Positions 1-7,040 are shown, counted from the first letter of the stretch. The stretch: DNA of 8,100 bases from Pseudomonadota bacterium (GCA_023419055.1 JAEZYO010000689.1:1-8100); one strand, 5' to 3'. A program made the numbers and translations. Notes: a model not told the origin generated them from the sequence alone.

Positions 1-460
1 CCAGAGGGCGCAGCGAGCGCACGCCGAGCCACCCGAGGCCGAGCAGCATCGCGCTCAGCGCGGCGAGGCTCGCGGGCTCGAGCCACGGCGCGAACAGCCC
101 GACCGTCCCGGCCCAGTTGCCCGACTCTTCGATCAGGAAGGCGAGCTCGGACCAGGAGGGGTATTCGCCGAACTCGCCGTAGAACGCGAGGCTCGAGCCG
201 AGCCAGAGCGCGCCGAACACGGTGAGCAGGGCGACGAGCGCGTACGCGACGGCGCGCGAGCGGCGCGCGACGGCGCGGAGCGCGGCGCCCACGGCGAGCC
301 AGAGCACGGCGGCGAGCGCGAGGGACCAGAGCCAGGCGAGCGCTTGACCCGCCGACCACTCGCGCATGACACGATGCCGGACCGCGAGATCCAGGAGCCC
401 GAGGAGCAAGGGTCCCAGAAGTGCGTCGAGCCACGCCTTGCTCCGAGCGAAGGTCCGCAA
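1..460 (-). CDS. Polytopic inner-membrane protein, N-terminal part (runs off left edge)
   Basis: On the minus strand an open frame runs from an in-frame TGA (478-476) to the window edge, giving about 153 codons from a TTG at 460. The first ATG in frame is at 367, but the codons between 460 and 367 already read like protein: a basic start, then a hydrophobic helix around LLGPLLLGLLDLAV. TTG is therefore preferred, although it has no clear ribosome site. Further hydrophobic segments lie at about residues 40-58, 68-88 and 125-145. The loop FYGEFGEYPSWSELAFLIEE, between helices, resembles the start of the extracytoplasmic part in membrane-anchored alkaline-phosphatase/sulfatase-type proteins. The catalytic domain would lie off the window, so this assignment is only a guess. 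Third codon positions are almost all G or C, which supports real coding. It is divergent from the glycosyltransferase pair. Confidence 0.7.
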   Translation of the reverse strand, partial: MRTFARSKAWLDALLGPLLLGLLDLAVRHRVMREWSAGQALAWLWSLALAAVLWLAVGAALRAVARRSRAVAYALVALLTVFGALWLGSSLAFYGEFGEYPSWSELAFLIEESGNWAGTVGLFAPWLEPASLAALSAMLLGLGWLGVRSLRPL

Positions 461-515
461 GCGGCCCCGACTAGCTCAGTTTTCCGGACCTTGCAACTCG
501 AGGGGCCGAGAACCT
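450..515. promoter_or_regulatory. Divergent intergenic region with nested inverted repeats
   Basis: This segment separates the minus-strand membrane protein from the plus-strand glycosyltransferases. It holds two interleaved inverted repeats: AAGGTCCG (450-457) with CGGACCTT (485-492), and CGGCCCC (462-468) with GGGGCCG (502-508). The right arm of the second covers GAGGGG (500-505), the likely ribosome site of the glycosyltransferase gene starting at 516, at a 10-nt spacing. Any promoters for both genes must lie here or inside the coding ends, but no convincing -35/-10 pair can be read. The repeats could be an operator or an RNA fold. The function is inferred from position only. Confidence 0.35.
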
Positions 516-1634
516 ATGGTGCCGAATCTCATGCGCCTTCTCGTGGTCGCGCCGAACATCCCGCTGCCAGGCGTCCACGGCGGTTCGACGCACGTGACGG
601 AGCTCGTGCGGGCTCTACGCCAGCGGCACGAGGTGGTGGTGCTCGCGCGCCGCGGCTCGAGCGGCCCCGGGGTGGAGCCCATCGGCTTCGGCAGCGTCCC
701 GCGCGTGCTCGATTTCGCGTACGTCGCGCTGCACTTGCCCGCGGCCCTGCGCGTCGCGCGCGCGTTTCGGCCGGACGCGATTTACGAGCGCTTCAGCGCG
801 CGCGGGCTCGGCATCGTGTTGGGAAGAGCGCTCGACGTGCCCGTCGTCTCGATGGTGCTCGACACGGACGTCTCGAGACTCACGCTGCGCGGCGCCGCGC
901 GCCTGATCACGACCGCGCCGCAGCTCGTGCCGGCGCCGTATCATCACAAGCTGACGCGCGTGCACTGGGGCGCGAACACGGAGCTCTTTCGCCCCGACGT
1001 CGACGGCGACGCGGTGAGGGATCGCCTCGGCTTCGCGAAGGACGATTTCGTCTTCGGCTACACCGGCGCCTTCTACCCGTGGCACGGCCTCGACGTGCTC
1101 GTCTCCGCGGTGAAGAAGCTCGAAGCGGACCCGCGCGCGAAAAGGTTCCGCTTCCTGCTCGTGGGTGACGGCGCGACCCGCGCCGAAATCGAAGCCTTGA
1201 TCGATCGCGAAGGGGTGCGCCACCGCTTCGTCAGCGTGGGGCGTGTCCCCTACGTCGACGTGCCGCGCTACGTCGCCGCCTGCAACGCCTGCCTGGCCGC
1301 GTACGATCCCAGCCGTCACCCCAAGCTGAAGAAGCACGGCATGTTCTTCGATCCGCTCAAGGTGTTCGAGTACCTCGCGAGCGAGAAGCCCACCATCTTG
1401 CTCGACAGCCAGAACATCCGGGAAATCCTGGGTGGCACGGAGGCGGCGTTCCTGGTCGAGCCGGGCAACGCCGACGCGCTCGCCGGCGCGATGCTCGGGC
1501 TCGCGGGCGATCCCGCGCGAGCCCGCGCCATGGCCGAGAACGGTCGCAAGCTCGTGACGGAGCGTTACTCCTGGCAGGCGCACGGCGACGAGCTCGGGCG
1601 CATCTTCGAAGAGCTGGTCGGAGCGCGCGCGTGA
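516..1634 (+). CDS. GT4-type glycosyltransferase
   Basis: This 372-residue protein has the two-lobe (GT-B) layout of family 4 glycosyltransferases, which transfer a sugar from a nucleotide-sugar donor to a lipid- or glycan-linked acceptor at the inner face of the membrane. The N-lobe opens with MRLLVVAPNIPLPGVHGGS, a beta strand followed by the acceptor-side Gly-rich loop at about residues 20-24. The C-lobe shows GYTGAFYPWHGLDVLV (about 181-196), FLLVGDG (213-219) and the donor-site stretch FFDPLKVFEYLASEKPTIL (277-295). The second Glu of the EX7E motif is E285. The first is Phe, as is usual in the LKxFEY subgroup. ATG 516 is chosen because GAGGGG (500-505) lies 10 nt upstream. ATG 531 would be too far, and upstream in-frame codons back to 366 do not look like protein. 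It overlaps the next gene by GTGA. Donor and acceptor sugars cannot be told. Confidence 0.9.
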   Translation: MVPNLMRLLVVAPNIPLPGVHGGSTHVTELVRALRQRHEVVVLARRGSSGPGVEPIGFGSVPRVLDFAYVALHLPAALRVARAFRPDAIYERFSARGLGIVLGRALDVPVVSMVLDTDVSRLTLRGAARLITTAPQLVPAPYHHKLTRVHWGANTELFRPDVDGDAVRDRLGFAKDDFVFGYTGAFYPWHGLDVLVSAVKKLEADPRAKRFRFLLVGDGATRAEIEALIDREGVRHRFVSVGRVPYVDVPRYVAACNACLAAYDPSRHPKLKKHGMFFDPLKVFEYLASEKPTILLDSQNIREILGGTEAAFLVEPGNADALAGAMLGLAGDPARARAMAENGRKLVTERYSWQAHGDELGRIFEELVGARA

Positions 1635-2779
1635 AAGTCTGCATCGACGCGCGCTACGTCCGGACCACCGAGAAAGAGGTGCAACCCTCGGGCGGGATCG
1701 GCCGCTATGTGTACCAGCTCCTCTCCGCGATGCTCGAGCTCGACCGAGAGCTCCGCTTGCTCCTGGTCGTGCCCGAGGAGAACGGGAGGCCGATCGTGAA
1801 TGGCGAGCACGCGGCTCGAGTCGAAGAGCACCGCTTCGCTCCTCCGGCTCAGTCGCTCCGGACGTTGCTCTCGTACCCTTGCGAGGCGCTCGACGCGGAC
1901 CTGTTCCACTTCCCGGCCAACGTGTTGCCGCTCGAGGCGCCGGGCCCCGCCGTGACCACGGTGCACGACCTGATGTGGCTCGACGAGCCGAAGCTCTGCG
2001 CCTCCTCGGCGATCAAGCGGCTGGTCACCGGGAGTTACTACCGGCTCGGGATCGAGCAGGCGGCGCACGGCTCGGCGCACGTGCTCACCGTGTCGGAGAC
2101 GTCGCGTGAAGCGCTGGTCCGCCGCTACCCCCATCTCGCGCAGAAGATCACCGTCACTCACCACGGCCTCGAGCCCTTCTTTCGCCCGCTCGAAGCTTCG
2201 GAAGCCGAAGCGCTGACGTCGCACCTCGTCCCCGCAGGAACTCCGTTCGTGCTCAGCGTCGGGCAAGGCTCGCCGTACAAGAACCACCCGCGCGCGCTCC
2301 GCGCCTTCGCTCGCGCGTTCGCGGATCGGCCGAGCATGAAGCTCGTCCTGGTGCGCCGCTTCAGCCGCAGAGACGGTGAAATGCGCCGGCTGCTCGCGAG
2401 CGAGGCGCTCCGCGATCGCGTGATAAGCCTGCCGGAAGTCGGCGAGGAAGAGCTCCGTGCGCTCTACGCGCGCGCCTCGATCTTCCTGTTTCCGTCCGTC
2501 TTCGAAGGCTTCGGCCTGCCCCCGCTCGAAGCCATGGCCTGCGGCACGCCGGTGCTCACCGCAAGCTTCGGCGCGATGGCGGAGATCTGCGGGGACGCCG
2601 CGCTCGGCGTGAACACCTACTCGGTCTCCGAGATCGCCGACGGCCTGGTGCGCCTCGAGCGAGATCGGGAGCTCCGCGACGAGCTCGTCGCGAAGGGGCG
2701 AGCGCGCGCGGCGAGCTTCTCCTGGCGCACCTGCGCGGAGCGGACGCTCCGAGCGTACCGCCACACGCTCGCGCGCTAG
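1631..2779 (+). CDS. GT4-type glycosyltransferase (second of pair)
   Basis: This 382-residue GT-B glycosyltransferase is of the mannosyl/glucosyl GT4 type. The N-lobe begins MKVCIDARYV and has GGIGRY (21-26), the acceptor/phosphate loop, and VHDL (111-114). The C-lobe begins with FVLSVGQGSPYKNHPRALRAF (about 206-226), carrying the conserved Lys-Asn (K217, N218). It then shows FPSVFEGFGLPPLEAMACGT (287-306), a complete EX7E motif with E292 and E300 for nucleotide-sugar binding. The length is normal for the family. The GTG start shares bases with the previous TGA, with GGAG (1620-1623) 7 nt upstream, so translation is probably coupled. Two different GT4 enzymes in tandem suggest consecutive sugar additions in a surface polysaccharide, O-antigen or glycolipid pathway, but no polymerase, flippase or export gene is visible here. 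The stop codon overlaps that of the convergent gene. Confidence 0.93.
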   Translation: MKVCIDARYVRTTEKEVQPSGGIGRYVYQLLSAMLELDRELRLLLVVPEENGRPIVNGEHAARVEEHRFAPPAQSLRTLLSYPCEALDADLFHFPANVLPLEAPGPAVTTVHDLMWLDEPKLCASSAIKRLVTGSYYRLGIEQAAHGSAHVLTVSETSREALVRRYPHLAQKITVTHHGLEPFFRPLEASEAEALTSHLVPAGTPFVLSVGQGSPYKNHPRALRAFARAFADRPSMKLVLVRRFSRRDGEMRRLLASEALRDRVISLPEVGEEELRALYARASIFLFPSVFEGFGLPPLEAMACGTPVLTASFGAMAEICGDAALGVNTYSVSEIADGLVRLERDRELRDELVAKGRARAASFSWRTCAERTLRAYRHTLAR

Positions 2780-3903
2780 CGTTCCACCTGCTTGGGCGCG
2801 GCCTCGATCGACTCGACCCGAGCGTGCACGACCCTCTGCGCGGGCGAGCCGATGTCCGAGGGATCGGCGGCGACGGCGAGGATGCGCGGAAGCTTGACGG
2901 TCGGCACCTTGTAGACCTGGCCGGAGTCGAGCTCGACCTCCTCGACCTCGAGCTTCGGCATCACGTCCAGGATGTCGATGCGCGCCGATTTCTCGCCCTG
3001 CCCCTCCTTTATCGGGATGCCGAGCACCGAAACGGCGAGGCCGGGATCGGCGCCGCTCGGCAGCGCTTCACGGCTCACCACGCGAATCGAGACGGTCGCT
3101 CCGTGTCCGGTCTTGGGCACCCGGAGCACACGAGACTTCAGCGCTTCCGCAACGCGCTTCGCGACTCGACGCCACGGCGTCGGATCGCTCGTCGACTCGG
3201 TGACCGTCACGCTCACGAGCTTCCCCTTCGCGTCGATCACGCAACGGAAGAGCGCGCTCGCGTTCACGGCCACTTCACCGTTGCGGGTCGCCGACTCGAG
3301 GCTCGTGAGGACCGGCCCTGCCGGACCTAGACTGCGCACGTGCTCGGCGTGGAGCTGATCGTCCGCCAGGCGCTTGTCGAGTCGCTCCTGACTCGACGGA
3401 CGCGCACGCGGCTTCCCCTGGCCTGGGCGCGCGCGCGCGAGATCGCTCCGCAAGAACGGGTTCTTCTCGCCGACGCCGAGCTGATCGAGCGAGAGCACGG
3501 GGCCCTCTTCGCCAGTCGGAGCTTCCGCTTCGGACGGGGACTCTTCCGTGAGCGGACTCTCCGGTACCGACGGGCCAGGCTCGAGCGAGCGCGTGGCCGA
3601 GCGATAGCGCGCGACACGTTCCGGCGCCGCCGAGCCCAAGCTCGAATCGGGCGCTGCCGCTGCTTTTACGGAGCCTCCGCCGCTCTCCTCCTCTACGATC
3701 TCTACCGCGAGCTCGGTCCGAACGTTCGTGAGGGCGGGCGCGAGCGTCTTCTGTTCGGGAGCGTACCACTCCACCAGAGCGAGCACGCCGAGGTGCAGGG
3801 CGCTCGCGAGCGCGAGCCAGGTCGAAGAACGCGCGCGCCGCGCGATCCCCACCGCGGAGAAACGCACGAACCGGCGACGCGGCCTGGCCTCGGACCCGTC
3901 CAC
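2776..3903 (-). CDS. TonB-like envelope protein, single N-terminal membrane anchor
   Basis: This 375-residue protein has an Arg-rich cytoplasmic start (8-25), one membrane helix (about 28-46, with His37 inside it), an acidic, Ser/Pro/Glu-rich spacer (about 70-175), and a folded periplasmic part. Residues 207-279 (ALFRCVIDAKGKLVSVTVTE, then a helix around WRRVAKRVAEALKSRVL, then a strand around ATVSIRVV) resemble the strand-helix-strand C-terminal domain of TonB-type energy transducers. The plan of anchor, extended linker and C-terminal domain matches TonB. Roughly 95 further residues follow that domain, which is unusual. No ExbB, ExbD or TonB-dependent receptor gene lies nearby, so coupling to the proton-motive force is unproven. 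The start is GTG 3903, the first possible start after an in-frame TGA, without a clear ribosome site; a GTG at 3867 is an alternative. Its TAG stop overlaps that of the convergent glycosyltransferase. Confidence 0.8.
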   Translation of the reverse strand: MDGSEARPRRRFVRFSAVGIARRARSSTWLALASALHLGVLALVEWYAPEQKTLAPALTNVRTELAVEIVEEESGGGSVKAAAAPDSSLGSAAPERVARYRSATRSLEPGPSVPESPLTEESPSEAEAPTGEEGPVLSLDQLGVGEKNPFLRSDLARARPGQGKPRARPSSQERLDKRLADDQLHAEHVRSLGPAGPVLTSLESATRNGEVAVNASALFRCVIDAKGKLVSVTVTESTSDPTPWRRVAKRVAEALKSRVLRVPKTGHGATVSIRVVSREALPSGADPGLAVSVLGIPIKEGQGEKSARIDILDVMPKLEVEEVELDSGQVYKVPTVKLPRILAVAADPSDIGSPAQRVVHARVESIEAAPKQVER

Positions 3904-4302
3904 GCCCGGAAGGCTAGCTCAAAGGCCACCGTCGAGCTTGTCGAACTCGGGGGCACCGGTCGAGCCAGAGCAACTGACGCGGGACATGTGGCGGAATCGA
4001 GCTCGAGCGGCGAGTCGAACTGCGTGTAATTCTTTGGCCGATGGAGGGTTCGATTTTGGCATCGTTCCGTCCTTCCAGCGCCCGGATGAATCCGTCGCCG
4101 TCTCCGAGACCGCCTCGCGGTTCCGCGGAGAGCGCGTCGCCCGTCAGCAGTACAGTAGGATCTCATAGAAACCGCGGGTCAGTTTTGGCGCGCGGACCGC
4201 GGCCGTTTTCTCGCTGCAAAAGCCGCAGAGCGCGGATGCCAATTTCGCATCGCAGGGACGGGTGCGCATTCCGCTGCGTGCTAGGTTTTCCCCTCTCGCG
4301 CA
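3904..4302. other. Non-coding divergent spacer between TonB-like gene and kinase operon
   Basis: About 400 bp lie between the two divergent genes. Short open frames cross it on both strands, but none has a ribosome site or a codon pattern like the neighbours, and local A+T is higher than in the genes (for example 4021-4060 and 4150-4190). It contains an imperfect hairpin at 4101-4131, three CCGCGG palindromes (4123, 4172, 4197) and a small dyad, GATGC (4235-4239) with GCATC (4247-4251). The last two lie 80 to 160 bp upstream of the predicted sigma-54 start, where activator sites for NtrC-type regulators usually sit. No clear sigma-70 promoter for the TonB-like gene could be read. Confidence 0.5.
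4101..4131. repeat. Nested imperfect inverted repeat
   Basis: The outer arms TCTCCG (4101-4106) and CGGAGA (4126-4131) enclose inner arms ACCGC (4109-4113) and GCGGT (4117-4121) around a CTC loop. The internal loop is 2 nt on one side and 4 nt on the other. Eleven pairs form within 31 nt. No T-run follows on either strand, so an intrinsic terminator is unlikely. It could be a protein-binding dyad or part of a structured leader. Confidence 0.3.
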
Positions 4303-4317
4303 TGGCACATCTCTTGC
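4303..4317 (+). promoter_or_regulatory. Sigma-54 (-24/-12) promoter of the kinase-regulator operon
   Basis: TGGCAC (4303-4308), five bases, then TTGC (4314-4317) match the sigma-54 core TGGCAC-N5-TTGC at all ten fixed positions. The invariant GG (4304-4305) and GC (4316-4317) have the required 10-bp separation. Counting the final C as -12 puts the transcription start near 4329, just before the kinase ATG at 4337. Sigma-54 promoters need an AAA+ activator bound upstream, and the operon's own second gene encodes such an activator. The site lies in a spacer directly before that operon and in the correct orientation, which makes a chance match less likely. Confidence 0.75.
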
Positions 4318-4336
4318 GGTCATGCGCCGCGCTCGC

Positions 4337-5635
4337 ATGCCTCGGCTAGGACCCTCCATCCTCTCCCGCTGGGCACGCTGGGGCCTCCTGAGTGTGACCC
4401 TGGCGATGGGGACGGCTCTGGTCGCGACCGCGTGGATCAGCCGTGAACGCCTCGATCAGGCGTCGGAGGTCCTCGAGATCGGGCAAAGGGCCGCGCTGCT
4501 GCGGCGGCTCTACGAGCCGCTGCTCGCCGACAAGCCCATCACTCACGAGCGGCTCCAGAAGTTCCTCGTCGACAACAAGGATGAGCTCGGCCTTCGCTTC
4601 GTCGAGATTCGCGCGAATGGCACGACGCGACTCGAGACCATCCGCGTCGGCAGCCCGGGTGCCCCTCTGCCCGATCCCTTGCCGGAGCCGCCGAGCAAGC
4701 GTGGCCCCTGGCAGACCGTCCGCATCGGCGAGCGCCTTCGCATCTTCGCCCGCACGCCGCCTCCCACCCCGCCCGAAGGAGCGCAGGGGACGGCCGCGGT
4801 GCCGCTACCGCCGCCCAAGCGCGAGTCTGACCTGATCATCGAGTTCGAGCCGGTGGTCGGCAATGATCTGCGCCAGGACGCGGCGCGCGCCTTCGCGCTG
4901 AGCGCGACGGCGGCGGGAGCTTTCCTCGTGATCGCGATGCTGCTCTGGCGGCTCCTGCGCCAGCGCGAGCGCACCGAGGCACGCGCCGAGCAAGAGCGCC
5001 GCTTGACCGCGCTCGGCGAAATGTCGGCGGTGCTGGCGCACGAGATCAGGAACCCGCTCGCGTCGCTCAAGGGCAACGCCCAGCTCCTGCTCGGGCAGCT
5101 CGAGCCCGAAACGGTGCAGCACCGCAAGGCAGAGCGCGTCGTGAAGGAAGCGGAGCGCATCCAGACTCTGACCAGCGCTCTCCTCGAGTTCGTCCGCTCC
5201 GGGTCGATCGAATCCGAGCGCATCAACCCGGTCGAGCTGGTCACTCGCTCCGCGGAGTCGGTCGGCGCCGAGATCGTGCTCGACGCGAGCGATGCCCCCA
5301 CGACCTGGCCGCTCGATCGCCTGCGCATGCAGCAGGTCTTCTCGAACCTGCTCGACAACGCGCAGCAAGCGACCAAGCCCGGGGAGCCGATCGACATCCG
5401 CGTGTTCACGGAGCAAGACGAGCTCAAGGTCAGCGTGCGTGACCACGGCGCAGGCATCCCGAAGGGCCAAGAAGAGCGCATCTTCGAGCCCTTCCACACG
5501 ACGCGCACCCAGGGCGTCGGGCTGGGGCTCGCGGTCGCTCAGCGCATCGTGGAGCTTCACGGCGGAAAGATAGGGGCCGCGAATCACCCCGAGGGTGGGG
5601 CTGTTTTCATGATCTCGATCCCCAAGGAGGCTTGA
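4337..5635 (+). CDS. Membrane sensor histidine kinase (NtrB-like partner of an NtrC-type regulator)
   Basis: This 432-residue sensor kinase autophosphorylates and should pass phosphate to the regulator encoded 3 nt downstream. A basic N-terminus leads into membrane helix 1 (about 15-34). An extracytoplasmic sensor region follows (about 36-183), including a Pro-rich stretch (141-160), then helix 2 (about 186-206). No HAMP or PAS domain is evident. The DHp H-box LAHEIRNPLASLKG places the phospho-acceptor at His235. The catalytic domain shows the N-box (SNLLDNAQQA, N341), the G1 box (VRDHGAGIP, D369), the F-box (IFEPFHTTR) and the G2 box (GVGLGLAV, 393-400), so all kinase motifs are intact. ATG 4337 is the first start downstream of the transcription start predicted by the sigma-54 site. 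An ATG at 4322 and a GTG at 4262 would lie upstream of that point. GTG 4394 would cut into helix 1. The signal sensed is unknown. Confidence 0.93.
   Translation: MPRLGPSILSRWARWGLLSVTLAMGTALVATAWISRERLDQASEVLEIGQRAALLRRLYEPLLADKPITHERLQKFLVDNKDELGLRFVEIRANGTTRLETIRVGSPGAPLPDPLPEPPSKRGPWQTVRIGERLRIFARTPPPTPPEGAQGTAAVPLPPPKRESDLIIEFEPVVGNDLRQDAARAFALSATAAGAFLVIAMLLWRLLRQRERTEARAEQERRLTALGEMSAVLAHEIRNPLASLKGNAQLLLGQLEPETVQHRKAERVVKEAERIQTLTSALLEFVRSGSIESERINPVELVTRSAESVGAEIVLDASDAPTTWPLDRLRMQQVFSNLLDNAQQATKPGEPIDIRVFTEQDELKVSVRDHGAGIPKGQEERIFEPFHTTRTQGVGLGLAVAQRIVELHGGKIGAANHPEGGAVFMISIPKEA
5624..5630 (+). promoter_or_regulatory. Ribosome binding site fixing the TTG start of the response regulator
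   Basis: AAGGAGG, a full anti-16S match, lies within the last codons of the kinase and 8 nt before TTG 5639. It settles the start of the regulator, because no ATG or GTG is suitably placed and the protein must begin just before its VLVVDDE strand. Confidence 0.9.
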
Positions 5636-5638
5636 GTT

Positions 5639-6982
5639 TTGGCCAGAGTTTTGGTCGTCGACGACGAAGAAGGCATCCGCGAGTTCCTGACGGACGCGCT
5701 CACCGGTGTTGGCCACGACGTGGTCGCCCGCGAGGACGGCGAGGCCGCGCTGCGCGAGCTCTCGCAGACGAGCTTCGATCTTCTGATCACCGATCTGAAG
5801 ATGCCGAAGATGGACGGCATGACGTTGCTCGAGCGGGCCCGCGAAGCAGAGCAAAGCCTCGAGGTCCTGGTGCTGACGGCGCACGGATCGGTCGATACGG
5901 CCGTCCGCGCCATGAAGCTCGGCGCGTTCGACTTCCTGGAGAAGCCCTTGAGCGGCCCGGAAGAGCTCGTGCTCCTGGTCGAGCGCGCGCTCGAGCGCCG
6001 CTCCTTGCGCGCCATCAAGGAGACCAACCAGAGAAGCTTCGACGAGCCGGTGCTGAGCTACGGCGACCCGCGCATGACGGAGGTGGTGGCCGCCTTGAAG
6101 AAGGTGGCGGCGACCCAGGCCACCGTGCTCCTGCTCGGCGAGAGCGGCACCGGCAAGGAGGTCGCGGCCCAGGCGATCCATCGCTGGAGCGAGCGCGCGG
6201 ACGGGCCGTTCGTCCCGATCAACTGCGCCGCGCTCTCGGAGAACCTGCTCGAGAGCGAGCTCTTCGGTCACGAGAAGGGCGCCTTCACGGGAGCCAGCAC
6301 GCAGCGGCGCGGGCGGCTCGAGCTCGCGTCGGGGGGCACCTTCTTCCTCGACGAGATCGCCGAGCTCAAGCCCGAGCTCCAGGCCAAGCTGCTCCGCGTC
6401 CTGCAGGAGCGCAGCTTCGAGCGCATCGGCGGCGGGCGCACCATCCCCGTGGACGTTCGCTTCATCGCCGCCACCAACAAGGACCTCGAAGCCATGGTCG
6501 CGAAAGGCAGCTTCCGCGACGATCTCTACCATCGCATCGCGGTCTTCCCGGTGGAGCTCCCCCCGCTGCGTGAGCGCCGCAAGGACCTCATGCCGCTCGC
6601 GCGCCAGCTGCTCGAGACGGTCTCGGCCACGGTCGGCAAGCGCGGCCTCACGCTCGACGCGAGCGCGGAGCAGGCGATCCTCGCCGGTGAGTGGCGCGGC
6701 AACGTCCGCGAGCTCCTGAACTCGCTCGAGCGCGCCGCCATCGTCTGTGAGGGCCAGCTGATCCGCGCCGAAGATCTCCACCCGCCGGGGCGCCGCGCGC
6801 CACGCCCGGGCATGGACGCCGCCGATCTCATCGGCCACGATCAGACGCTGGACGAGCTCGAGCGCCTCGCGATCGAGCGCGCCCTCCTCACCGTGGACGG
6901 GAACCGGCGCAAGGCCGCCGAGAAGCTCGGTATCGGCTTGAGAACGCTGTACGAGAAGCTCAAGCGCTACGACATCGGCTGA
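5639..6982 (+). CDS. NtrC-family sigma-54-dependent response regulator
   Basis: This 447-residue regulator, when phosphorylated, should assemble on upstream DNA sites and use ATP hydrolysis to open sigma-54 promoters. The receiver domain (1-120) has the acidic pair D8/D9, phospho-acceptor D52, T80 and K102. The AAA+ domain (about 136-375) has Walker A GESGTGKE (167-174), the sigma-54 contact loop GAFTGA (214-219, intact), Walker [10 protein letters not shown] (232-240) and the arginine-containing FRDDLYHRI (292-300). A Fis-type helix-turn-helix closes the protein (about 405-446, around [20 protein letters not shown]). The length is typical and no key residue is missing. It starts at TTG, 3 nt after the kinase stop, with AAGGAGG 8 nt upstream, so the two genes are co-transcribed. 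Sigma-54-type promoters before the operon and before the next gene suggest direct targets, including itself. Confidence 0.96.
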   Translation: MARVLVVDDEEGIREFLTDALTGVGHDVVAREDGEAALRELSQTSFDLLITDLKMPKMDGMTLLERAREAEQSLEVLVLTAHGSVDTAVRAMKLGAFDFLEKPLSGPEELVLLVERALERRSLRAIKETNQRSFDEPVLSYGDPRMTEVVAALKKVAATQATVLLLGESGTGKEVAAQAIHRWSERADGPFVPINCAALSENLLESELFGHEKGAFTGASTQRRGRLELASGGTFFLDEIAELKPELQAKLLRVLQERSFERIGGGRTIPVDVRFIAATNKDLEAMVAKGSFRDDLYHRIAVFPVELPPLRERRKDLMPLARQLLETVSATVGKRGLTLDASAEQAILAGEWRGNVRELLNSLERAAIVCEGQLIRAEDLHPPGRRAPRPGMDAADLIGHDQTLDELERLAIERALLTVDGNRRKAAEKLGIGLRTLYEKLKRYDIG

Positions 6983-7025
6983 AGCGGTACGCGCGCTGCA
7001 GATTCGGCAAGCCCTGGCTGCGAGG

Positions 7026-7040
7026 GCGGCACGGTGCCGC
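7026..7040. repeat. 15-bp palindrome, candidate regulator site or terminator stem
   Basis: GCGGCAC (7026-7032) and GTGCCGC (7034-7040) are perfect inverted arms about a single central base. The site lies 43 bp after the regulator stop and is centred about 67 bp upstream of the start predicted for the sigma-54-like promoter at 7074. A near-perfect dyad fits binding by a dimeric Fis-type regulator. As RNA it would give a 6-bp stem with a 3-nt loop, but no T-run follows, so an intrinsic terminator is less likely. Confidence 0.4.

Noticed and set aside
462..508. tRNA-like stretch: CTAGCTCAGT flanked by GGCCCC and GGGGCC.
   Set aside because: It is only about 47 nt between the arms' ends, with no second D-arm strand, anticodon arm or T-arm. 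The resemblance to a D-arm is coincidental.
366..515. A 50-residue N-terminal extension of the first glycosyltransferase from ATG 366.
   Set aside because: The extension is Arg/Ser-rich without family similarity, overlaps the divergent gene, and would ignore the good ribosome site at 500-505 that serves ATG 516.
615..2764. Two long minus-strand open frames (615-1583 and 1565-2764) opposite the glycosyltransferases.
   Set aside because: The plus strand encodes recognisable GT4 proteins over the same span. The minus-strand products have no hydrophobic core or motif, and they overlap each other.
3340..4029. Plus-strand open frame opposite the TonB-like gene.
   Set aside because: It is Arg/Ala/Glu-rich without motifs, while the minus strand shows a clear membrane anchor and folded domain with proper third-position bias.
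4046..4058. T-loop-like GGGTTCGATTTT in the 3904-4302 spacer.
   Set aside because: No acceptor, D or anticodon arm can be folded around it and no CCA follows.
4052..4068. Another sigma-54-like site, starting TTGGCATCG.
   Set aside because: The required GC at the -12 position is absent at the proper spacing.
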